A model generated the notes under the pieces. The model was not told the DNA's origin, made no database searches, and saw only the letters and a list, made by a program, of their open reading frames with translations. Both the position numbers and the translations under genes were made by a program. Shown one piece after another: positions 1 to 4,523 of a stretch of 6,461 nucleotides of DNA (position 1 is its first letter; the number at the start of each line of letters is the position of its first letter). Where the stretch lies: positions 1 through 6,461 of the forward strand of contig DAOUTL010000078.1 in NCBI GenBank assembly GCA_030626685.1, in the 5' to 3' direction. The stretch comes from Candidatus Bathyarchaeota archaeon (GTDB lineage Archaea > Thermoproteota > Bathyarchaeia > Bathyarchaeales > Bathycorpusculaceae).

Positions 1-306
1 TGTCCAATGTGTGGCTCCTCAGCGATAGGGCTTCTCAAGGTGGAGGAAGAGAAGGTTCGTCCACTCGTTGAAAAGAAAGGTGAAAAATTGACTAAAAGCG
101 AGAAGAAACTGCAGAATAGAGCGGTGCAAACGGCACGGTTAATAGTGGCGTATGGAAAACCTGCTGTTGTAGCGTTGTGTGCTAGAAAAGTTAATCCGTC
201 AGATGTTAAAGATGTTCTTGAGAAAGAGTCTAGACTTAATGACGGTTTTTACGAGTTGGTTCTTGAGGCTGAACGCAAAGCCATGCGTAAAAGATTCTGG
301 CGATAG
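1..306 (+). CDS. lhr: C-terminal end of Lhr-type DEAD/DEAH-box helicase (partial)
   Basis: The frame is open from the first base, so this is the 3' end of a longer gene. The visible 101 residues begin with CPMCGS, half of a Cys4 zinc-knuckle, followed by a Lys/Glu-rich linker and a helical tail (TARLIVAYGKPAVVALCARK, then an acidic stretch ending in AERKAMRKRFW). That order, with a YGK-A-x-AL segment and a closing AE-R-x-R-FW, is how I remember archaeal Lhr-type superfamily 2 helicases ending; the zinc motif is typical of the aLhr1 type. Such enzymes unwind or anneal nucleic acids in repair or RNA metabolism. The helicase core lies outside the window, so the family call rests on the tail alone. 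The ATG at 7 is internal and not a start. The second cysteine pair is not visible; it probably lies just upstream. Confidence 0.7.
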   Translation, partial: CPMCGSSAIGLLKVEEEKVRPLVEKKGEKLTKSEKKLQNRAVQTARLIVAYGKPAVVALCARKVNPSDVKDVLEKESRLNDGFYELVLEAERKAMRKRFWR

Positions 307-322
307 CTAAGACCACAGCAAC

Positions 323-330
323 TTATAAAT
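323..330 (+). promoter_or_regulatory. TATA box for the cysteine-rich protein gene
   Basis: TTATAAAT lies 17 bases after the helicase stop. A start of transcription about 25 bases downstream (near 353) would give a leader of about 35 bases to the TTG at 388, with a GAGGGG ribosome site at 374-378 in between. Confidence 0.55.
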
Positions 331-387
331 GAAGGATTACTTTATTTTCCTAAGCATATTGTTGCTTGTTGTGAGGGGAAAAATAGC

Positions 388-711
388 TTGGAAATAAGTC
401 GAAAGAAACTTCGCGAAGAGGTTCTCAAGAGAATTAAATATGTTCAAACATGCGTCTTGGCGAGGGAAATGTGCTTGCTTGTTCGCACAAACAGGGCTGT
501 GCTGAACCCTAAAGATGTACATGACATATGCCTTTCTATATCAAAACTTTGCAAAGAGAATGGATGTGAAGAGGCAAGTGAACTGTGCGGCAAAGCTGCG
601 GAGGCATTGTTGACGGATGAAGCAAAATACCTTGAAATATGTGCTCAAAGCTGCATGAAATGTGGAGAAGCAAGAAGACCGAAGCCTAAAAGAGCCATGT
701 ACGTTGCTTAA
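388..711 (+). CDS. Small cysteine-rich helical protein, possible metal (copper) binder, DUF326/Csp-like
   Basis: This 107-residue soluble protein has nine cysteines at residues 22, 29, 48, 55, 60, 67, 85, 89 and 92, and little beta-forming sequence. Three pairs are spaced by seven residues (22/29, 48/55, 60/67), which places them on the same face of helices, and the last three form CxxxCxxC. Cysteines lining the inside of a helical bundle are the hallmark of four-helix-bundle copper-storage proteins (Csp, DUF326), and the closing ICAQSCMKCGEA resembles their last helix. The match is by pattern, not clear homology; an iron-sulfur or zinc protein is possible. The TTG at 388 is chosen because GTGAGGGG sits about nine bases upstream and the next in-frame Met is residue 28, beyond the first cysteine. 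It has its own TATA box. No metal transporter or regulator is nearby to confirm the role. The C-terminus is basic (RRPKPKR). Confidence 0.5.
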   Translation: MEISRKKLREEVLKRIKYVQTCVLAREMCLLVRTNRAVLNPKDVHDICLSISKLCKENGCEEASELCGKAAEALLTDEAKYLEICAQSCMKCGEARRPKPKRAMYVA

Positions 712-725
712 ATTGTGTGGAAATC

Positions 726-732
726 TTTAAAA
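726..732 (+). promoter_or_regulatory. TATA box for the methyltransferase gene
   Basis: TTTAAAA lies 15 bases after the upstream stop. Initiation about 26 bases downstream falls near 756, next to the ATG at 759, which suggests a leaderless mRNA starting at that ATG rather than at the GTG at 827. This supports the view that the methyltransferase frame once began upstream. Confidence 0.5.
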
Positions 733-826
733 GAGCAAAATGTCTGTTTAATCCAGAAATGGTAGTTATGTGTGAACGGGGGCTTATGAGCTGTTCATAG
801 CGCCTTATGTTCCAAGTCCGATTCCA

Positions 827-1267
827 GTGATCCGTCGAATGCTTGTCTTAGCCGAGTTGAAGCCGAGAGAGGTGTTCTTCGATTTGGGTGCTGGGGATGG
901 CAGAGCGATAATAATGGCTGCGAAGGATTTTGGTGCGAGAGCTGTTGGTGTCGAGTTAAGGGAGGACTTGGTGAAAAGGGCGTTGAGCTCCGTTTATGAG
1001 CATGGGCTTCAAGATAGGGTGACAATAGTGAACGGTGACATGTTTAAGGCAGACTTGACTTCGGCGGATGTTGTTTTTCTGTATTTGACGACGAGTGCAA
1101 ATGAGAAGGTTAAGCCTAAACTTGAGTCTGAGCTTAAACGTGGAGTCCGTGTGGTTTCTCATGATTATGAAATTGTGGGGTGGAAACCATTGAAGGTTGA
1201 GAAATTCTGCGAAAACCCGAAGAGGGGATACCCTTCACACACGCTTTATCTCTACAAGAAAGGATGA
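827..1267 (+). CDS. Class I SAM-dependent methyltransferase, N-terminus probably displaced by a frameshift
   Basis: From the GTG at 827 the product is 146 residues. It shows the Rossmann methyltransferase motifs: motif I DLGAGDGR at 19-26 (SAM binding), an acidic ribose-binding Glu at 43 (GVEL), NGDMF with Asp71, ADVVFLYL at 80-87 (strand 4) and RVVSHDY at 108-114. The order and the GW-P segment after it match the small methyltransferases related to the FAM173/ATPSCKMT lysine methyltransferases; the substrate cannot be told from sequence. Those proteins normally begin with a conserved Y/F-VPTP-x-x-V-x-x-ML segment. Here APYVPSPIPV is encoded in frame just upstream of 827, back to a stop at 773-775, but with no ATG, GTG or TTG. 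The GTG start is therefore probably only the first usable codon of a shortened frame. An ATG at 759 in another frame would join this one if the G run at 778-782 had one more G. Confidence 0.8.
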   Translation: MIRRMLVLAELKPREVFFDLGAGDGRAIIMAAKDFGARAVGVELREDLVKRALSSVYEHGLQDRVTIVNGDMFKADLTSADVVFLYLTTSANEKVKPKLESELKRGVRVVSHDYEIVGWKPLKVEKFCENPKRGYPSHTLYLYKKG

Positions 1268-1323
1268 ACTTTCATAAGTGAACCTCATGTATTCCCATGC
1301 TTTCAAGACTTCTGACAGATAGT

Positions 1324-1331
1324 TTTTATAA
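1324..1331 (+). promoter_or_regulatory. TATA box for the YkgJ-family gene
   Basis: TTTTATAA lies 50-57 bases before the ATG at 1381. Initiation near 1354 would leave a leader of about 27 bases. No clear Shine-Dalgarno sequence is present in it. Confidence 0.5.
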
Positions 1332-1380
1332 GAGAGAGTTAATTTTGAAAATTTAGGGTAAGATAAGCTGTCGGATAAAC

Positions 1381-1884
1381 ATGCTGTTTGTTCCGTGGCG
1401 GTACATTGCTGACTGGAAGTGCGTTTTGTGCGGTAAGTGTTGTAAATCCTACAGTGTCGTTTTGAGCTTTTCTGAGTGGCTTAAAATCGTTAAGAACTAT
1501 GGGGTTGATAAAACGGCTTCCGGCGTGGATAAGTTGTTTATGAAAAGGAGAAGTGATGGTTCATGCGTCTTCTTGTATAACGCTTCAAACGTGCGTTTGT
1601 GTGGACTTCAACATGTGAAGCCTAAAGCGTGTAAGCTCTGGCCTTTCAGAGTTCTCAGTGAACCCAAGTTTGGGTATGCGAATGAGGCTGTTTATCCTTA
1701 TGGCGGAAATAAGTTCTTTGTATATGCTGATTCTGTGTGTAGCGGTCTCAGATATGGGGAGCCAACATGGGAATTCACTAATTATGTTTTGAAAGAGTTT
1801 GTAGAAATCGCTTTAGGACGCCGTAATGGTCAATCCAAGACAACAGCCAACATTGGTTTTCTCCGACCTTATGTTAGGTTTTGA
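1381..1884 (+). CDS. YkgJ-family cysteine cluster protein (CxxCxxCC)
   Basis: This 167-residue protein carries CVLCGKCC at residues 14-21, the signature of the YkgJ-type putative zinc- or iron-chelating domain (PF03692). The remaining conserved positions are present in the usual order: SCVFL with Cys62, CGL at 74-76, KPKACKLWPF with Cys84 at 80-89, and a final Cys120. All eight cysteines look intact. Members are widespread and annotated as Fe-S oxidoreductase-like or metal-chelating, but no biochemical function is settled. The protein is soluble, with no signal peptide or membrane helix. The ATG is followed directly by the aromatic MLFVPWRY segment and the cluster, so an internal start would damage the motif. 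It has its own promoter and no operon partner; the following gene is 159 bases away. Confidence 0.85.
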   Translation: MLFVPWRYIADWKCVLCGKCCKSYSVVLSFSEWLKIVKNYGVDKTASGVDKLFMKRRSDGSCVFLYNASNVRLCGLQHVKPKACKLWPFRVLSEPKFGYANEAVYPYGGNKFFVYADSVCSGLRYGEPTWEFTNYVLKEFVEIALGRRNGQSKTTANIGFLRPYVRF

Positions 1885-1920
1885 ATTTTAAACGTGAGAA
1901 CGTGTCTTCAGTTTTAGTTG

Positions 1921-1943
1921 GTGCATGCAAATGTTGCGTGCGC
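1921..1943 (+). terminator. Stem-loop followed by T-rich tract after the YkgJ-family gene
   Basis: Bases 1921-1930 pair with 1934-1943 to form a ten-base-pair RNA stem (two G-U pairs) with an ATG loop, 36 bases after the stop codon. A T-rich stretch (TTCTTTATTTTC, about 1957-1968) follows. Archaeal termination depends mainly on the T tract, so the stem may instead protect the mRNA 3' end. Confidence 0.35.
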
Positions 1944-1983
1944 GTCTTTAGTGGCGTTCTTTATTTTCAGAATTTATTCCCCT

Positions 1984-1991
1984 TTCATAAG
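1984..1991 (+). promoter_or_regulatory. Weak candidate TATA box for the membrane protein gene
   Basis: TTCATAAG is the best-placed AT-rich octamer for a start of transcription around 2014 and a leader of about 30 bases containing the ribosome site at 2034-2039. It departs from the consensus; TTTAAG at 2011-2016 is an alternative but would start transcription too close to the gene. Confidence 0.25.
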
Positions 1992-2033
1992 CCTTTACTA
2001 CTTTTACGACTTTAAGAACTTTTGATTAGCCTT

Positions 2034-2039
2034 GGAGGA
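2034..2039 (+). promoter_or_regulatory. Strong Shine-Dalgarno site deciding a TTG start
   Basis: GGAGGA is followed after four bases by an in-frame TTG at 2044. The other in-frame TTG at 2032 overlaps the site itself and cannot use it, so 2044 is the better start. Confidence 0.6.
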
Positions 2040-2043
2040 ATAC

Positions 2044-2418
2044 TTGAAAGCGTTAGCGTCAATATCTGTTGGAGGCGTACTGATTGCAGTTGCGATTATG
2101 CCTGTGAACACGTCGTACGCTTCGGTTGCGGCTTACTTGGAGTGGGCGGGGGCCTTCTTGGCTTTCACGGGTTTCACGCTTCTTTTCGGTTTAAAACCTT
2201 CAGTCCTCCTAGGCACAGCCGCGTTTATAGCGGGAAGTCTACTGGACGGCACGTTTGTAAGTTTTAATCCTATAGGATGGACTTTGACGAATTATATGGT
2301 TTATGTGCACACGGTTTTGGGGGTTTTAACCGGGCTTTTGATGAAGCGGGAGGCGGGGATCAGGTTCGAAAGGGAGAAAAATTTACTTGGAAAGGTGAAG
2401 CGGGGAAGCGTAAGCTAA
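2044..2418 (+). CDS. Small four-helix integral membrane protein of unknown function
   Basis: The product is 124 residues from the TTG at 2044. Four hydrophobic segments can be read: residues 4-20, 28-49, 53-74 and 84-100, joined by short loops, then a basic cytoplasmic-type tail (MKREAGIRFEREKNLLGKVK). One Glu (33) and one Asp (68) sit at or inside the helices, and His89 lies in the last one. I recognise no family; similar little membrane proteins are common and unassigned in archaea. An alternative start at TTG 2032 would add MEEY but overlaps the GGAGGA site. The gene is flanked by its own weak promoter and by the promoter of the AbrB gene, so it appears to stand alone. It is not an evident toxin or holin, although its position beside a toxin-antitoxin cluster should be noted. 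Confidence 0.65.
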   Translation: MKALASISVGGVLIAVAIMPVNTSYASVAAYLEWAGAFLAFTGFTLLFGLKPSVLLGTAAFIAGSLLDGTFVSFNPIGWTLTNYMVYVHTVLGVLTGLLMKREAGIRFEREKNLLGKVKRGSVS

Positions 2419-2433
2419 AACCGTCTCAAACTT

Positions 2434-2457
2434 ATGGGAAATATTTAATTATCCCAT
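2434..2457 (+). promoter_or_regulatory. TATA box inside a perfect inverted repeat, candidate AbrB operator
   Basis: ATGGGA at 2434-2439 is repeated inverted as TCCCAT at 2452-2457. The twelve bases between are all A/T and include the TATA-like ATATTTAA at 2441-2448. Initiation near 2471 would suit the GTG at 2476 or ATG at 2485. A dimeric regulator bound to the two arms would cover the TATA box, the expected layout for autorepression by an AbrB-type antitoxin. Confidence 0.5.
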
Positions 2458-2484
2458 TTTACTTTTAATCCTACGGTGGTTGTA

Positions 2485-2742
2485 ATGGGAGCTATCGTGA
2501 AGATTGATGAAAGGGGAAGACTGGTCGTTCCATCCGAATTTAGAAACAAAGTGGAAACCGACTACTTTGAGTTACGTGAGGAGGATGGGAGGCTGGTGTT
2601 AACTCCTGTTTCAGACCCGTTAAAAACCTTGACTGGAAGGGTTTCTCGAGTGAAACCTCTTAGGGGTCTCGATGAAGCCGCTGAGGAAGAGGCTGAACGC
2701 ATGATAATGGAGGAAGAGGGACACGCCGATTCTGGAGGCTGA
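2485..2742 (+). CDS. vapB: AbrB/MazE/SpoVT-family antitoxin
   Basis: The product is 85 residues from the ATG at 2485. Residues 1-45 form the swapped-hairpin AbrB DNA-binding domain: MGAIVKIDERGRLVVPSEFR matches the family pattern, with Asp8, Gly11-Arg12 and Pro16. The rest is an acidic helical tail (EAAEEEAERMIMEEE) of the kind that wraps around and inhibits a toxin. It is followed, with an overlap, by a PIN-domain gene, the standard vapB-vapC arrangement; the pair should repress its own promoter. The GTG at 2476 would add three residues (MVV) and is possible, but homologues usually begin at the Met shortly before the AIVKID strand, and GGTGG at 2475-2479 can act as the ribosome site for 2485. 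The last residues (GHADSGG) look unlike a normal tail and are read through the toxin's start region. Confidence 0.8.
   Translation: MGAIVKIDERGRLVVPSEFRNKVETDYFELREEDGRLVLTPVSDPLKTLTGRVSRVKPLRGLDEAAEEEAERMIMEEEGHADSGG
2716..2720 (+). promoter_or_regulatory. Ribosome site supporting a non-canonical ATT start for the PIN toxin
   Basis: GAGGG lies eight bases before ATT at 2729, inside the antitoxin coding sequence. The spacing is right for a start at ATT, in a frame that has no ATG, GTG or TTG before the first catalytic residue. Confidence 0.3.
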
Positions 2743-3163
2743 CCTTCTCTACGCTGCTTTAGACCCAAAGGATGATCATCATCAGGTTGCTAGGAAACTT
2801 CTAAGTCTGGCAAAGGGAAGACGGTTAGCGGGCGTTAAGATTGGTTCCCTCGCGTTGCACGAGTTAGAGCTGAACTTGAAGACCGGTAACATCCTCATTG
2901 AGGAAAGAAGAGCAACCCTAGAAGATATAGCTAAATTCTTCACCGATTTAAACCAGCTGTTATCTCTATACAAACTAAGCGTCTTCCCCCTAACGTGTGA
3001 ACAAATAGCCAAAGCCGCCAACCTGAGGAAAAAGTACAACCTAACCTTCTACGATTCCCACCACGCCGCATCAGCAATGCTGTACGACTCAAAAATCATA
3101 TCCACAGACAACACATACAACTCTGTCATAGGCCTAAAGAGAATAAACCCTTACACTCTATAA
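2729..3163 (+). CDS. vapC: VapC-type PIN-domain ribonuclease toxin
   Basis: Read from ATT 2729 the product is 144 residues, the normal length for VapC. The four acidic residues of the PIN active site, which hold Mg2+/Mn2+ for RNA cleavage, are all present: Asp5 in LEADLLYAALDP, Glu45 (or Glu47) in LHELEL, Asp109 in FYDSHHA and Asp127 in STDNTY. VapC proteins are inhibited by their upstream partner, here the AbrB-type protein whose frame it overlaps by 14 bases. The frame is open back to a TAA at 2705-2707 and contains no ATG, GTG or TTG before TTG 2855, which would lose Asp5 and make a dead protein. I therefore choose ATT, which has GAGGG at proper spacing. A one-base error, or a frameshift from the antitoxin frame giving an AbrB-PIN fusion, would also explain it. 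The family is secure; the 5' end is not. Confidence 0.75.
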   Translation: MLEADLLYAALDPKDDHHQVARKLLSLAKGRRLAGVKIGSLALHELELNLKTGNILIEERRATLEDIAKFFTDLNQLLSLYKLSVFPLTCEQIAKAANLRKKYNLTFYDSHHAASAMLYDSKIISTDNTYNSVIGLKRINPYTL

Positions 3164-3311
3164 CGACATTTCTATACGTCTTTGTGTAGGCTTAGTTTTA
3201 TGCCTCTTTTGTCTCCATGGATGCGTGTATGGGTGGAAGTTGCTCCTTCGCCATTCGTTGTTTTTATCCTTTGTTTTTATGCTGGGGGCGTGAAACTGAT
3301 GGATTTATACA
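3164..3311. other. Convergent intergenic stretch with T-rich tracts
   Basis: This lies between the PIN gene (plus) and the DUF2283 gene (minus), whose 3' ends face each other. The plus strand has several T tracts (TTTT at 3195-3198; TTTTTATCCT at 3261-3270; TTTTTATGCT at 3274-3283 and again at 3326-3335 inside DUF2283) that could end PIN transcription. The minus strand is A-rich here with no comparable tract. No gene is supported. Confidence 0.4.
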
Positions 3312-3530
3312 TCATGTTGTAGGGATTTTTATGCTTAGCTGGTTTTTTGCTTCGAAGTATTTGGTAAAGTTAGTTATGGTTATGCCTAGAATTTCCTTGG
3401 TTTTTGGGTCCCTCCTCACTACAACGTAGGGATCTATTTCCTCAGAAACCGCCTTCCTGGGCTTGCCAAAGCTGATATAGACCACGTCAGCCTCCCTATC
3501 GTAACTCATCACTATCTGATTCTTCTCCAA
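3312..3530 (-). CDS. DUF2283 protein, probable antitoxin of a BECR-like toxin
   Basis: The product is 72 residues. It matches the DUF2283 pattern: MSYDREADVVYISF at residues 8-21, a short charged middle (SEEIDPYVVVRRDPKTKE) and EILGITITNF towards the end, a compact beta-rich fold. Proteins of this family often lie next to small BECR-fold RNase-like genes and are thought to be their antitoxins; that is family context, not something the sequence proves. Its start overlaps the end of the upstream toxin-like gene by 19 bases, so the two should be translationally coupled. The TTG at 3530 is favoured because an AGGGGTGG stretch lies just upstream at ribosome-site distance; an ATG at 3509 would remove only seven residues but has no well-placed site. 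The order, toxin first and antitoxin second, is the reverse of most type II pairs. Confidence 0.75.
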   Translation of the reverse strand: MEKNQIVMSYDREADVVYISFGKPRKAVSEEIDPYVVVRRDPKTKEILGITITNFTKYFEAKNQLSIKIPTT

Positions 3531-3835
3531 AGAACCACCCCTTTCCTCACCCTTTCTGTAAAGTAACTCGTTATTATAAACCCTTCTCCATCCAGAACTT
3601 TAACTACAACAGCCAAATACTTGGAAGCTACGGGTGTAGACGGATAAAATCTATAACATACTCTCATATCCCTCGTAGCACCTTCCAACACGACTTCCGG
3701 CTTTTTCACAACCTCCATTATTTTCTCTTGCTCACCTTCAACCTCAGGATGAAAGAAAAGTATGTGACGCCACTGTGCTTCACTCAATCTCACCATTTTA
3801 CCGTCATAAGCTGCTACGTCAAAGATGATAGACAT
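3512..3835 (-). CDS. Putative BECR/RelE-like nuclease toxin (PBECR or DUF4258-like)
   Basis: The product is 107 residues, soluble, starting at ATG 3835. Features that recall small phage-type BECR-fold (barnase-EndoU-colicin E5/D-RelE) proteins are an early WRHILFFHPEVE segment with His24 and His29 (residues 22-33), a KPEVVLEG strand turn at 45-52, a central strand KYLAVVVKVL at 72-81, and the closing FIITSYFTERVRKGVVLW at 86-103 with Thr89, Tyr91 and basic residues. The family is usually annotated as hypothetical; a ribonuclease role is inferred from fold resemblance and from the overlapping DUF2283 gene. The pair has its own minus-strand promoter. I could not confirm a catalytic triad by eye. 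A non-nuclease function is not excluded. Confidence 0.6.
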   Translation of the reverse strand: MSIIFDVAAYDGKMVRLSEAQWRHILFFHPEVEGEQEKIMEVVKKPEVVLEGATRDMRVCYRFYPSTPVASKYLAVVVKVLDGEGFIITSYFTERVRKGVVLWRRIR

Positions 3836-3871
3836 GCCTCTTTCTCTCGAATGCCCTCTCTGAGGAAGAGC

Positions 3872-3881
3872 TATTTAAAAA
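3872..3881 (-). promoter_or_regulatory. TATA box for the BECR-DUF2283 operon
   Basis: On the minus strand this reads TTTTTAAATA. Initiation about 26 bases downstream, near 3850, leaves a leader of about 15 bases to the ATG at 3835. It lies between this operon and the upstream UPF0175 gene, so the pair need not depend on read-through. Confidence 0.5.
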
Positions 3882-3934
3882 CTTGCTTCAAAGTGCTCAT
3901 GAAATACTGTAGTAAAGCGAAAGCGTGGGGTAGT

Positions 3935-4183
3935 TCACTCGCCTGGTCCTCTTATAGGCGCCCTTGCCTTAACTCTATGTTCGTCAAACTCCCTGAATGG
4001 CAGTTCTGATATTTCAGCAGCTTTTCCTATAGAAACCCTTCCCTCCATGTAAAGCTCTAAGGCTAATTTGACTTTTTTAGGCAAGGATTCTATGTATTCC
4101 CAATCTATAGGTACGAGTAAATCATCTTCAGAAAACCAGTACTTCTTCATTTTCAAAGCTTCGTAAGTCATGTTTATACCCAT
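3935..4183 (-). CDS. UPF0175-family antitoxin-like protein without an adjacent partner
   Basis: The product is 82 residues. The UPF0175 core is clear at residues 36-66: KKVKLALELYMEGRVSIGKA, then the AEISELPFREF helix. It is a helix-turn-helix-like region found in small antitoxins; family members are usually followed by a PIN-fold DUF3368 toxin. Here the next minus-strand gene is the separately promoted BECR-like gene 99 bases away, and no PIN or DUF3368 gene follows, so this copy is an orphan, or it may control the neighbouring pair. The C-terminus (DEHRVKARAPIRGP) is basic and appears natural rather than broken. ATG 4183 gives an N-terminal extension; Met5 (4171) and Met12 (4150) are possible starts, and no ribosome site distinguishes them. 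Confidence 0.7.
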   Translation of the reverse strand: MGINMTYEALKMKKYWFSEDDLLVPIDWEYIESLPKKVKLALELYMEGRVSIGKAAEISELPFREFDEHRVKARAPIRGPGE

Positions 4184-4200
4184 TGTATTAATAATTGCAC

Positions 4201-4212
4201 AGACTTAAATCC
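4201..4212 (-). promoter_or_regulatory. Candidate TATA region for the UPF0175 gene
   Basis: The minus strand reads GGATTTAAGTCT, centred about 23 bases before the ATG at 4183. This suits a leaderless or very short-leader mRNA. ATTAATAATT nearer the gene (about 4187-4196) is an alternative that would favour the internal Met at 4171 or 4150. Confidence 0.35.
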
Positions 4213-4446
4213 TTAATCTTTGTAACATTATTGTGTGATGGTAACAGAAAAAGAAAAGACTCATAAGATCCAAAACGGTGAGAGGCGCATGGAAGTCGAT
4301 CAAGGTTAAAGTTATGAGGTGTTAGGTTTTTATGGAATCTAATGACAGGTTTATTGTTTTTGAATGCTTTTAACTTTTCTTTGCATTAACAGTTTATGAG
4401 AAAGGGAGAAATAGGCTTCCGTGCTAACTGAAGAGACGTTTGTCTT
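4213..4446. other. Gene-free stretch between divergent UPF0175 and AbiE operons
   Basis: The full gap between the divergent genes is 4184-4521. Apart from the minus-strand promoter at its left end and the repeat-bearing AbiE promoter at its right end, I see no supported gene: the longest ATG frame is 23 codons (4238-4309). The middle is AT-rich with short T runs. It is the shared upstream region of two antitoxin-like genes and probably regulatory. Confidence 0.5.
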
Positions 4447-4523
4447 TGTGCCATTGTATAGGTAATGGTGACTAAATAGCTTTAAATATTGATGTGCCAT
4501 TTTATTATAAAAGGTGACTAAAT
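4447..4523 (+). repeat. 46-base-spaced direct repeat across the AbiE promoter, candidate operator
   Basis: TGTGCCATT occurs at 4447-4455 and 4493-4501, and GGTGACTAAAT at 4467-4477 and 4513-4523. Both pairs are exactly 46 bases apart, so the region is a diverged tandem duplication of one 46-base unit. The second copy contains the ribosome site and the start codon of the AbiEi gene; the first copy carries ATA where the second has ATG. AbiEi regulators are known to bind repeats in their own promoter, so this is a plausible autoregulatory site. Confidence 0.6.
4481..4488 (+). promoter_or_regulatory. TATA box for the AbiEi-AbiEii operon
   Basis: TTTAAATA lies between the two repeat copies. Initiation near 4510 leaves a leader of about 12 bases holding the GGTGA ribosome site (4513-4517) before the ATG at 4522. 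TTATAAAAG at about 4504-4512 would start transcription inside the gene and is not favoured. Confidence 0.5.

Noticed and set aside
2022..2267. 81-codon plus-strand frame overlapping the membrane protein
   Set aside because: Shadow frame of the four-helix membrane protein; its composition (His/Gly/Phe runs) is not protein-like.
2855..3163. TTG 2855 as start of the PIN toxin
   Set aside because: It would delete the first catalytic Asp and the first strand of the PIN fold.
3217..3429. 70-codon plus-strand frame opposite the DUF2283 gene
   Set aside because: Antisense to a recognisable domain gene, with no promoter or ribosome site.
4238..4309. 23-codon plus-strand frame between the divergent operons
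   Set aside because: Too short, no ribosome site and no recognisable product.
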